This document shows, piece after piece, positions 56,879-64,000 of a stretch of 64,000 bases of DNA (position 1 is the first letter of the stretch; each line of letters begins with the position of its first letter). Source of the DNA: Streptomyces spiralis (lineage in GTDB: Bacteria > Actinomycetota > Actinomycetes > Streptomycetales > Streptomycetaceae). The stretch covers positions 1 through 64,000 of the forward strand of contig NZ_BNBC01000024.1 in the NCBI RefSeq assembly GCF_014654675.1, in the 5' to 3' direction. A program made the position numbers and the translations under genes. Below the pieces are notes generated by a model. It made no database searches. It saw only the letters and a list, made by a program, of their open reading frames with translations, and had not been told where the DNA came from.

Positions 56879-57640
56879 GTGCTACTGGCCGCAGCCACTG
56901 ACCCCAACCAGACGGTGTTCAGCGGAGCTCTGTTGCTCGCGCTGCCCATCGCCGTGCTCGGCGGGCTCGTCTCCTTCTTCTCCCCGTGCGTCCTGCCGCT
57001 CGTCCCCGGTTACCTGTCGTACGTGACGGGCGTCACCGGCACCGACCTGGCCGAGGCCCGGCGCGGACGGATGGCCACCGGCGCCGCCCTCTTCGTTCTC
57101 GGCTTCACCGTCGTGTTCGTCTCCGGAGGCGCGCTGTTCGGGTTCTTCGGGCAGACCCTTCAGGACTACAAGGGCACCCTGTCCAAGGTGCTGGGCGTGC
57201 TCATGATCCTCATGGGCCTGTTCTTCATGGGGATGCTGCCCTGGCTGACCCAGCGTGAGTTCCGCCTGCACAAGCGCCCGGCCGCCGGGCTGGTGGGCGC
57301 GCCCGTGCTCGGCGCGCTGTTCGGGGTCGGCTGGACCCCGTGCATCGGCCCGACCCTCGCCTCGGTCGTGGCCCTCTCCTCCAACCAGGCCAGCGCCGGA
57401 CGCGGTGCCCTGCTGACCGTCGCCTACTGCGCCGGGCTCGGCATCCCGTTCGTGCTCACCGCGATCGCCTTCCGCAAGGCCCTCGGCGCCTTCGGCTGGG
57501 TCAAGCGCCACTATGTCTGGGTGATGCGCATCGGCGGGACGATGATGATCGTGACCGGTGTGCTGCTGCTCACCGGCGCCTGGGACCGGCTGGTGCAGGA
57601 GATGCAGACCTGGTCCACCGGCTTCACTGTGGGGATCTGA
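56879..57640 (+). CDS. ccdA: Cytochrome c biogenesis protein CcdA
   Basis: A 253-residue polytopic protein with six transmembrane helices. The two redox cysteines sit in FFSPCVLPLVPGY (about residues 37-49) and GWTPCIGPT (about 158), the CcdA/DsbD transmembrane pattern. It carries reducing power from cytosolic thioredoxin to the ResA-like protein. GTG 56879 is the start (MLLAAATDPNQ). It lies between the thioredoxin and resB with gaps of only 6 and 3 bases. Confidence 0.94.
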   Translation: MLLAAATDPNQTVFSGALLLALPIAVLGGLVSFFSPCVLPLVPGYLSYVTGVTGTDLAEARRGRMATGAALFVLGFTVVFVSGGALFGFFGQTLQDYKGTLSKVLGVLMILMGLFFMGMLPWLTQREFRLHKRPAAGLVGAPVLGALFGVGWTPCIGPTLASVVALSSNQASAGRGALLTVAYCAGLGIPFVLTAIAFRKALGAFGWVKRHYVWVMRIGGTMMIVTGVLLLTGAWDRLVQEMQTWSTGFTVGI

Positions 57641-57643
57641 TCC

Positions 57644-59449
57644 ATGAGCAAGACGACCACCGGCACCACCGCCGACGAGACCCCCGCCGCCGGGCACCCC
57701 GGGGCCGCCGACGACGACCTGGGCGCGGCCGGCTCACAGCTGTCCACCGCGCCCACGGAGACCGCGGTCCCCGGCTCCTTCGGCGGCAACCGCGCCCCGG
57801 GCCTGGCCGGCCGGCTCGCCTGGACCGGGCGGGAGATCATCGGCTGGGTGCGCTGGTTCTGGCGGCAGCTGACCTCCATGCGGGTCGCGCTGCTGCTGCT
57901 GTTCCTGCTCTCACTGGGCGCCATCCCGGGCTCGCTGATCCCGCAGAACGGCAGCGACGCGCTGAAGGTCGAGACCTTCAGGCAGGCGCACAAGACGCTC
58001 GCGCCGATCTACGACAAGCTCGGCCTGTTCCACGTCTACAGCTCGGTGTGGTTCTCCGCGATCTACATCCTGCTGTTCGTCTCGCTCATCGGCTGCATCG
58101 TGCCGCGCACCTGGCAGTTCACCGGCCAGCTGCGCAGCCGCCCGCCGGGTGCGCCGAGGCGGCTGACCCGGCTGCCCGCGTACGCCACCTGGCGCACCGC
58201 CGCCACGCCCGAGGAGGTCCGCGAGGCCGCGCTGACGGTCCTGAAGCAGCGGCGCTTCCGCGCACACGTCGAAGGTGACGCGGTCGCCGCCGAGAAGGGC
58301 TATCTGCGCGAGGCCGGCAACCTGGTCTTCCACATCGCGCTGATCGTGATGCTGATCGCCTTCGCCTGGGGCCAGCTGTTCAAGACCGAGGGCAACAAGC
58401 TGGTCGTCGAGGGCGACGGCTTCACCAACACCCTCACCCAGTACGACGACTTCAAGTCGGGCAACCTCTTCAACGACGACGACCTGGCGCCGTTCAGCTT
58501 CAACCTGAAGAACTTCACCGCCACCTACGAGCGCAACGGCCCCAACAAGGGCACCGCGCGCACCTTCCAGGCCGCGATCGATTACAGCGTGGGCGCCGAC
58601 GGCAAGGCCCGGCACGACGTCATCAAGGTCAACCACCCGCTGGAGATCGGCGACGCCAAGGTCTACCTGGTCAGCCACGGCTACGCTCCCACCGTCACCG
58701 TCCGCGACGGCAAGGGCGACGTCGTCTACCACCAGGCCGTACCGCTGCTGCCGCTGGACTCCAACGAGACCTCGCAGGGCGCGATCAAGGTCATGGACGG
58801 CTACACCGACCCGCAGGGCAAGAGCGAACAGCTCGGCTTCGCCGCGTTCTTCGTGCCCACCTTCGCGGGCGCCGGCCAGGGCTCGATGTTCTCCCAGTTC
58901 CCCGGCCTGGACTTCCCGGTCCTCGCGCTGGGGGCCTACCACGGCGACCTGGGCGTGGACGCGGGCGTCCCGCAGAACGTCTACCAGCTGGACACCAAGA
59001 ACCCGAACCTGAAGCCCTTCAAGGACGCCAAGGGCAACATCTTCAAGGGCCGACTGCTGCCCGGCGAGACCATGAAGCTGCCGAACGGCGCCGGGTCCGT
59101 CACCTTCGACAAGGACATCAAGGAGTGGGCCGGCTTCCAGATCGTCCAGCAGCCCGGCAACGGCTGGGCGCTGACCGGCGCCGTCGCCGCCATCGTCGGC
59201 CTGGCCGGCTCGCTGTTCATCCAGCGCCGCCGTGTCTGGGTCCGCGCGGTGCGGGGCGCCGACGGCGCGACGGTCGTCGAGATGGCGGGCCTGGGCCGCA
59301 GCGAGTCCGCGAAGCTCCCCGAGGAGATCGGCGACCTGGCCGCCCTCGTTCACGACAAGGCACCGACACAGACCGACACGGCCCCGGAGCCGGACGGCGA
59401 GTCCGGCTCCGACGCCCGCGCCGTAGCCGAAGGGGCTGAGAACAATTGA
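57644..59449 (+). CDS. resB: Cytochrome c biogenesis protein ResB
   Basis: A 601-residue ResB (Ccs1) subunit of the System II heme lyase. An Ala/Thr-rich N-terminus precedes transmembrane segments near residues 77-95 and 128-150, another near 228-246, a long extracytoplasmic domain, and a last helix near 508-525 (ALTGAVAAIVGLAGSLFIQRR). The C-terminal tail ends in EGAENN, whose TGA stop is shared with the first bases of the transposon-like element. ATG 57644 follows ccdA by 3 bases. It works with CcsB to hold and attach heme. Confidence 0.94.
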   Translation: MSKTTTGTTADETPAAGHPGAADDDLGAAGSQLSTAPTETAVPGSFGGNRAPGLAGRLAWTGREIIGWVRWFWRQLTSMRVALLLLFLLSLGAIPGSLIPQNGSDALKVETFRQAHKTLAPIYDKLGLFHVYSSVWFSAIYILLFVSLIGCIVPRTWQFTGQLRSRPPGAPRRLTRLPAYATWRTAATPEEVREAALTVLKQRRFRAHVEGDAVAAEKGYLREAGNLVFHIALIVMLIAFAWGQLFKTEGNKLVVEGDGFTNTLTQYDDFKSGNLFNDDDLAPFSFNLKNFTATYERNGPNKGTARTFQAAIDYSVGADGKARHDVIKVNHPLEIGDAKVYLVSHGYAPTVTVRDGKGDVVYHQAVPLLPLDSNETSQGAIKVMDGYTDPQGKSEQLGFAAFFVPTFAGAGQGSMFSQFPGLDFPVLALGAYHGDLGVDAGVPQNVYQLDTKNPNLKPFKDAKGNIFKGRLLPGETMKLPNGAGSVTFDKDIKEWAGFQIVQQPGNGWALTGAVAAIVGLAGSLFIQRRRVWVRAVRGADGATVVEMAGLGRSESAKLPEEIGDLAALVHDKAPTQTDTAPEPDGESGSDARAVAEGAENN

Positions 59450-59690
59450 ATCCTCCCCCTCGCGGAACGAGGGAGATTCCTGGCTCACGCCGCCTGGAGG
59501 GCCGGCGGCCCGTCAGGTCTTCCGCGATCAGCACCAGCCGGGTTGAAACCAGCCCGGGTGGAATAGTCCCAGTGGTTCGCGACACCAGGGTGAGCTTGGT
59601 TCTCGCTGCACACTGCTGCCACGCGACCGCAACGTACCCGAAGATCGCCCCAGTCGACCGACAGCTGCCGACGAATCCCCCGAAGGAGTG
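59448..59690 (-). mobile_element. IS200/IS605-like (TnpB-type) end remnant within the ccs operon
   Basis: The first ~32 bases (GAATCCTCCCCCTCGCGG, then AACGAGGGAGATTCCTGG) are an imperfect hairpin like those at the ends of Streptomyces IS605/TnpB-type elements as I recall them. 246 non-coding bases lie between resB and ccsB, where the other operon gaps are 3-6 bases. No transposase frame survives. The right boundary is uncertain; the ribosome site GAAGGAG at 59682-59688 is native to ccsB. Confidence 0.5.
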
Positions 59691-59695
59691 GTGAG

Positions 59696-60799
59696 GTGAC
59701 TTTCGCCGCCACTGAGCTGGCCACTGCCACCAACGAAAATCTCGCGCACATCAGCAACACGCTGATCTACTCCTCGATGGCCGTCTACACCCTGGCCTTC
59801 TTCGCGTACATCGCCGAATGGCTCTTCGGCAGCCGCAGCAAGGTGGCCCGTACGGCCGCCGCGCTGACCGCCGAGGGCGACGCCGCCGCCACGGCCCGGG
59901 GCCCGGCGGTGACGGTGAAGTCCGCCGGGGGCACCGCCGTACTGGAGCGGCCCAAGGTGGTCGTACGGTCCTCGGCCGGCTCCCGTGACGTGCCCGACGG
60001 TCCCGGCGCGCACGGCGGCGACGAGCAGGGCGACCTGTACGGCCGGATCGCCGTGTCCCTCACCGTGCTCGCCTTCCTGGTGGAGCTGTGCGGCGTCGTC
60101 GCCCGCGCGGCCTCCGTGGAGCGGGCGCCGTGGGGCAACATGTACGAGTTCAACATCACCTTCTCCACGGTCGCGGTCGGGGTGTACCTCGGTCTGCTCG
60201 CGCTGAAGAAGAACGTGCGCTGGCTCGGCCTGTTCCTGACCACCACGGTCCTGCTCGACCTGGGCCTCGCGGTCACCGTCCTGTACACGGCGAGTGACCA
60301 GCTGGTCCCGGCCCTGCACTCGTACTGGCTGTACATCCACGTCTCGACCGCGATCCTGTGCGGCGCGGTCTTCTACGTCGGCGCGGTGGGCACGCTGCTG
60401 TACCTGTTCAAGGACTCATACGAGAACAAGGTGGCGAACGGCGGCAAGCCCGGCCGCTTCGCCACCTCGGTCCTGGAGCGGCTTCCCGCCTCGGCGTCCC
60501 TGGACAAGTTCTCCTACCGCGTGAACGCCGCCGTCTTCCCGCTCTGGACGTTCACGATCATCGCCGGCGCCATCTGGGCCGAATCGGCCTGGGGCCGCTA
60601 CTGGGGCTGGGACCCCAAGGAGACCTGGGCGTTCATCACCTGGGTCGCCTACGCCTGTTACCTGCACGCCCGCTCGACGGCCGGCTGGAAGGGCCGCAAG
60701 GCGGCGTACATCGCGCTGATCGCGTTCGGCTGCTGGCTGTTCAACTACTACGGCGTGAACATCTTCGTGGGCGGCAAGCACTCGTACGCGGGCGTCTGA
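59696..60799 (+). CDS. ccsB: Cytochrome c biogenesis protein CcsB (heme lyase subunit)
   Basis: A 367-residue System II heme-handling protein (CcsA/ResC family). It has eight or so transmembrane helices and the tryptophan-rich WWD signature WGRYWGWDPKETWAFITW (about residues 300-317), flanked by conserved His residues. A hydrophilic, Ala/Val/Gly-rich loop of ~60 residues (about 45-110) separates the first helix from the core. It starts at GTG 59696 with GAAGGAG upstream. It forms the heme lyase with ResB and is downstream of the inserted element. Confidence 0.93.
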   Translation: MTFAATELATATNENLAHISNTLIYSSMAVYTLAFFAYIAEWLFGSRSKVARTAAALTAEGDAAATARGPAVTVKSAGGTAVLERPKVVVRSSAGSRDVPDGPGAHGGDEQGDLYGRIAVSLTVLAFLVELCGVVARAASVERAPWGNMYEFNITFSTVAVGVYLGLLALKKNVRWLGLFLTTTVLLDLGLAVTVLYTASDQLVPALHSYWLYIHVSTAILCGAVFYVGAVGTLLYLFKDSYENKVANGGKPGRFATSVLERLPASASLDKFSYRVNAAVFPLWTFTIIAGAIWAESAWGRYWGWDPKETWAFITWVAYACYLHARSTAGWKGRKAAYIALIAFGCWLFNYYGVNIFVGGKHSYAGV

Positions 60800-60863
60800 C
60801 CTCCCGGCCTCCCGGACCGACGGCACACGTGCGCCGTCATCCGTATGGAGTCAGGCTGGTGTC

Positions 60864-61262
60864 ATGACCGGATCCATCGAACAGGGCACCAGCCAGACCC
60901 ACGGGAACACGCACCTGCTGCATTTCGTGGTGCGGCTTCCCCGGCCCATGGGAAAGGTCTGGCCGGCGCTGGCCACCCCCGAGGGGCTCGCGGGATGGTT
61001 CACCGCCGCCGACGAACTCGAGCCCCGGCTCGGCGGCGCGGTCACCTTGCGAGGTCTGGGCGGCGGCCGGGTCACGGCGTGGGACGTGGACCGGGTCGCC
61101 GAGTACACGATGGAGGACGGCGGCCGCCTCCGCTTCCACCTGGAACGGGACGGGGACCAGGCGTGTGTCCTGCGTTTCACCCACGAGTTCCAGGGCGAGG
61201 ACCACTCGGAGGCGGGCTGGCGCACCCGATTCGAGCGGCTGATCGAACAGTTGGCGCCCTAG
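60864..61262 (+). CDS. SRPBCC (AHSA1-like) domain protein
   Basis: A 132-residue single SRPBCC domain. The pattern LHFVVRLPRPMGKVWPALATPEGLAGWFTA (pieces; residues ~20-48), the central beta-strand run and a C-terminal helix (GWRTRFERLIEQLAP) are typical. Such proteins bind hydrophobic ligands or assist Hsp90; the ligand is unknown. ATG 60864 is 64 bases after ccsB in the same direction, with no obvious terminator between. Confidence 0.82.
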   Translation: MTGSIEQGTSQTHGNTHLLHFVVRLPRPMGKVWPALATPEGLAGWFTAADELEPRLGGAVTLRGLGGGRVTAWDVDRVAEYTMEDGGRLRFHLERDGDQACVLRFTHEFQGEDHSEAGWRTRFERLIEQLAP

Positions 61263-61301
61263 GGGGTGTCCCGTCGATCAGGCCGGGCTCGGGGCCCGCC
61301 C

Positions 61302-62279
61302 TCAGTCCACCGCGATCGCGTCCAGTTTCTCCCGCAGATAGACGTGCGAGTCGACGGGCTCGTACGCCACCCGCCCCACCGGCGCCGGCACCGAATCCAC
61401 CCGGGTGCCCGGGGTGCACTCGCCGAAGTACACCAGCGACATCAGCTCCTCGGCCGGGGCGTCCGCGGGCGGCGGCAGCACCCGGTGCCGCCCCGACCGC
61501 CATCGGTCGCCGGTCCACCGGGCCATCAGGTCACCGATGTTCACGGTGAAGGCATCCGGGTCGTGGGGCGCGTCCTGCCAGCCGCCCTCGTCGGTGAACA
61601 CCTGAAGCCCGCCCTTGCCGGCCTGCCGGTCCAGGATCGTCACCGTCCCGAAGTCGGTGTGCGGCCCGATCCGGAACTGCCCGGGCTCGGGCGCGCCCAC
61701 GACCTCCGTCCCCGGGTACCAGTTGATGTTGAACCCGTACGTCGGACGCGCCATGTGCCGGGTGAAGAAGTCCGCTTCGAGCCCGAGGGCCGCGCCCAGC
61801 AGCGACAGCAGGTGGTGCTCCAGTTCGGCCATCCGGTCCAGGTACTCCTCGCACAGCGGCCGCAGTTCGGGCACCTCGGCGGGCCACACGTTCGGCACGT
61901 ACCACTCGGCGTCCACGTCCGGGTCGCCGAACGGCTCCCGTGTCGCGAACGTCAGCGACTCCTTCAGATCCGGCGGCGTCCAGGTGCCCTCCGCGTACCC
62001 GTTGGCCTCGGCCCCAGGCCCCAGCCAGCCGCGCCCGCCGACTTTCGCCGCGTAGCGCTCCTTGACGGAGACCGGCAGCGCGAAGAACGCCCGCGCCGCC
62101 GCCCGGATCCGCGCCCGCAGCCCCGCATCGACCCCATGCCCGCCGACCAGCAGGAACCCTGCGCTCTGCAACGCCTCGTCGACGGTGCGCGCGACCCTGT
62201 GCCGGTCCCCGGCGCCACCGGAGAGCCAGGGGCGCAGATCGACGGTGGGGATGGGCGCGCATGCCGGTGCCTGGTCCAT
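61302..62279 (-). CDS. Fe(II)/2-oxoglutarate oxygenase, isopenicillin-N-synthase family
   Basis: A 325-residue non-heme iron oxygenase. The DIOX_N region opens the protein (IPTVDLRPWLSGG; GFLLVGGHGVD). The iron ligands are in IGPHTDFGTVTILD (HxD, about residues 212-225) and the distal His in SGRHRVLPPP, with RxS-type 2OG binding downstream. ATG 62279. It resembles 2OG-Fe oxygenases of unknown substrate, not the beta-lactam synthase itself. It is convergent with the SRPBCC gene and divergent from ubiD. Confidence 0.87.
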   Translation of the reverse strand: MDQAPACAPIPTVDLRPWLSGGAGDRHRVARTVDEALQSAGFLLVGGHGVDAGLRARIRAAARAFFALPVSVKERYAAKVGGRGWLGPGAEANGYAEGTWTPPDLKESLTFATREPFGDPDVDAEWYVPNVWPAEVPELRPLCEEYLDRMAELEHHLLSLLGAALGLEADFFTRHMARPTYGFNINWYPGTEVVGAPEPGQFRIGPHTDFGTVTILDRQAGKGGLQVFTDEGGWQDAPHDPDAFTVNIGDLMARWTGDRWRSGRHRVLPPPADAPAEELMSLVYFGECTPGTRVDSVPAPVGRVAYEPVDSHVYLREKLDAIAVD

Positions 62280-62376
62280 GCCCCTACTGTGCGGGCGGCG
62301 GGCCCCCGCGGCAACGGGCCCTGACGGCAACCCCCGGTGGCAGGACCGTGGTGGCGCGTGGAAGATACTGGGACGC

Positions 62377-63834
62377 ATGGCTTACGACGATCTTCGCTCC
62401 CTGCTCAGGGCGCTGGAGCGCGAGGGCGACCTCAAGCGCATCAAGGCCGAGGTCGACCCGTACCTGGAGGTCGGTGAGATCGTCGACCGGGTGCAGAAGT
62501 CCGGCGGTCCCGCGCTGCTCTTCGAGAACGTGAAGGGCTCGGCCATGCCGCTGGCCATGAACGTCTACGGCACCGACCGGCGGCTGCTGAAGGCGCTCGG
62601 CCTGAAGTCGTACGGCGAGATCAGCGACAGGATCGGCGGGCTGCTCAAGCCCGAGCTGCCGCACGGGTTCGTGGGCGTGCGCGAGGCGTTCGGCAAGCTC
62701 GGCGCGATGACGCACGTACCGCCGAAGAAGGTGAAGGGCGACAACGCGCCCGTGCAGGAGGTCGTGCTGCGCGGCGACGAGGTGGACCTCGACCGGCTGC
62801 CGGCGCTGTTCACCTGGCCCAAGGACGGCGGGTCCTTCTTCAACCTCGGGCTCACCCACACCAAGGACCCCGAGAGCGGCGTCCGCAACCTCGGGCTGTA
62901 CCGCCTCCAGCGCCACGACAGGCGCACCATCGGCATGCACTGGCAGATCCACAAGGACAGCCGCAACCACTACCAGGTGGCGGCCAGGAGGGGTGAGCGG
63001 CTGCCGGTCGCCATCGCCTTCGGGTGCCCGCCCGCCGTGACGTACGCCTCCACCGCCCCGCTGCCCGGGGACATCGACGAGTACCTGTTCGCCGGGTTCA
63101 TCGCGGGCAAGCGGATCGAGATGGTCGACTGCCGGACGGTGCCGTTGCAGGTGCCGGCGCAGGCCGAGGTCGTGCTGGAGGGGTGGCTGGAGCCCGGCGA
63201 GATGCTGCCGGAGGGGCCGTTCGGGGACCACACCGGCTTCTACACCCCGCAGGAGCCGTTCCCGGCGCTGACCATCGACTGCGTGACGATGCGCAGGCGC
63301 CCGCTGCTCCAGTCGATCGTGGTCGGCCGCCCGCCGACGGAGGACGGCCCGCTGGGCCGGGCCACGGAGCGCTTCTTCCTGCCCCTGCTGAAGATCATCG
63401 TGCCGGACATCGTGGACTACCACCTGCCCGAGGCGGGCGGCTTCCACAACTGTGCGATCGTCTCGATCGACAAGAAGTACCCCAAGCACGCGCAGAAGGT
63501 GATGCACGCGATCTGGGGGGCGCACATGATGTCGCTGACCAAGCTGATCGTGGTCGTCGACGCCGACTGCGACGTGCACGATCTGCACGAGGTCGCCTGG
63601 CGGGCCCTGGGCAACACGGACTACGCCCGTGACCTCACGGTCGCCGAGGGCCCCGTCGACCACCTCGACCACGCCTCCTACCAGCAGTTCTGGGGAGGCA
63701 AGGCGGGCATCGACGCGACGAGGAAATGGCCCGAGGAGGGCTACACGCGGGACGGCGGGTGGCCGGACATGGTCCTGTCGGACCCCGATACGGCGGCCCT
63801 GGTGGACCGCCGCTGGAAGGAGTACGGCCTGTGA
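62377..63834 (+). CDS. UbiD family decarboxylase, menaquinone pathway
   Basis: A 485-residue UbiD-type decarboxylase, needing prenylated FMN. It carries the N-terminal LRSLLRALEREGDLKRI and central GCPPAVTYASTAPLPGDID, GPFGDHTGFYTPQEPF (active-site region, about residues 283-298) and C-terminal EEGYTRDGGWPDMVLSD. Its stop overlaps by 4 bases a GTG start of a UbiA-type prenyltransferase. In Streptomyces such genes lie with futalosine-pathway genes for menaquinone, so it probably acts there. ATG 62377; a GATACT box 7 bases upstream could give a leaderless mRNA. Confidence 0.92.
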   Translation: MAYDDLRSLLRALEREGDLKRIKAEVDPYLEVGEIVDRVQKSGGPALLFENVKGSAMPLAMNVYGTDRRLLKALGLKSYGEISDRIGGLLKPELPHGFVGVREAFGKLGAMTHVPPKKVKGDNAPVQEVVLRGDEVDLDRLPALFTWPKDGGSFFNLGLTHTKDPESGVRNLGLYRLQRHDRRTIGMHWQIHKDSRNHYQVAARRGERLPVAIAFGCPPAVTYASTAPLPGDIDEYLFAGFIAGKRIEMVDCRTVPLQVPAQAEVVLEGWLEPGEMLPEGPFGDHTGFYTPQEPFPALTIDCVTMRRRPLLQSIVVGRPPTEDGPLGRATERFFLPLLKIIVPDIVDYHLPEAGGFHNCAIVSIDKKYPKHAQKVMHAIWGAHMMSLTKLIVVVDADCDVHDLHEVAWRALGNTDYARDLTVAEGPVDHLDHASYQQFWGGKAGIDATRKWPEEGYTRDGGWPDMVLSDPDTAALVDRRWKEYGL

Positions 63835-64000
63835 GCAGCGCCTCCGCGGCACTCCCGCAGCCGGGACGCACCAAGGCGTTCCTGCGCCTGGTGATGATCG
63901 AGCACTCGGTGTTCGCGCTGCCCTTCGCGTACATCGCCTCGCTGACGGCGATGTTCGCGTGGGACAGGAACATCCACTGGGGGCGGCTGCTGCTGGTCAC
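63831..64000 (+). CDS. mqnP: UbiA/MqnP-type prenyltransferase, 5' part
   Basis: An open frame from GTG 63831, overlapping the ubiD stop by 4 bases, running off the window after 56 codons. The sequence begins with the soluble stretch SSASAALPQPGRTKAF, then RLVMIEHSVFALPFAYIASL, the first transmembrane helix of UbiA-type prenyltransferases such as MqnP. The order ubiD-mqnP is found in Streptomyces menaquinone gene sets. Confidence 0.88.
   Translation, partial: MSSASAALPQPGRTKAFLRLVMIEHSVFALPFAYIASLTAMFAWDRNIHWGRLLLV

Noticed and set aside
61302..62279. Isopenicillin N synthase (beta-lactam pathway)
   Set aside because: Only the general Fe(II)/2OG fold is present and there are no ACV synthetase or cephalosporin genes nearby; it is called only by family.
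1..64000. CRISPR arrays or tRNA genes
   Set aside because: No regularly spaced repeats and no GGTTCGAATCC-type T-arm with a cloverleaf were seen in the window.

Overview
This is high-GC chromosomal DNA from an actinomycete, almost certainly a Streptomyces. The evidence is codon use with G/C in third positions, frequent GTG/TTG starts, and developmental and redox genes typical of the genus: an ECF sigma factor with a BldN-type pro-region, its partner RsbN, a Rex repressor with its operator, the rex-hemA-hemC-hemD operon, DUF574 methyltransferase, DUF2637, DUF3558 lipoproteins, DUF6126, and an UbiD/MqnP-type menaquinone pair. Locus numbers quoted for S. coelicolor are from memory and were not looked up. 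Layout: positions 1-112 are the 3' end of a 5S rRNA gene and its terminator, so an rrn operon lies to the left. 132-4936 holds a HAD phosphatase, a VC0807-like membrane protein, an MFS permease overlapping an AcuC-type deacetylase, and a phosphatase-like protein. 5066-11649 is a developmental block: bdtA-like HTH protein, ribosomal protein bS22, an epimerase and an acyltransferase facing rsbN and bldN, then a SerB-like HAD protein. 11813-20149 is the redox/tetrapyrrole block: glutaredoxin-like protein, rex with its operator, hemA, hemC, hemD, a VOC protein, a WYL regulator and hemB. 20621-32767 is a mosaic: DUF574, divergent argS/lysS, DUF2637, two DUF3558 lipoproteins, rtcB, a phosphatase-acetyltransferase fusion, a DUF6126 peptide with an SDR, and YnfA. 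32817-52586 is accessory in character: a 169-bp palindromic MITE-like element, two LysR/transporter pairs, a GH18 chitinase, a two-component system, an MprF-like protein, a PaaX/secreted hydrolase/MFS set, and a broken marR. 52587-64000 returns to conserved metabolism: hemL with a phosphoglycerate-mutase-like gene, a Tat lipoprotein deacetylase, the System II cytochrome c maturation genes (ResA-like thioredoxin, CcdA, ResB, CcsB) with a likely transposon remnant between resB and ccsB, then an Fe(II)/2OG oxygenase, a UbiD decarboxylase and the start of a UbiA/MqnP prenyltransferase. How the genes fit: hemA, hemL, hemB, hemC and hemD are all present, which is the C5 route from glutamyl-tRNA to uroporphyrinogen III. 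The ccs genes attach heme to c-type cytochromes, and ubiD/mqnP act in menaquinone synthesis, so much of the window serves respiration, with Rex (NADH/NAD+ sensing) controlling the first heme operon. No CRISPR array, complete insertion sequence, antibiotic cluster or tRNA gene was seen. The strongest unexplained signals are the 169-bp element at 32817-32985, whose arm differences are nearly all compatible with G.U pairing in the + strand RNA; a 12-bp perfect inverted repeat inside hemD; nested repeats upstream of bldN; the phosphatase-GNAT fusion beside rtcB; and the element inside the ccs operon.
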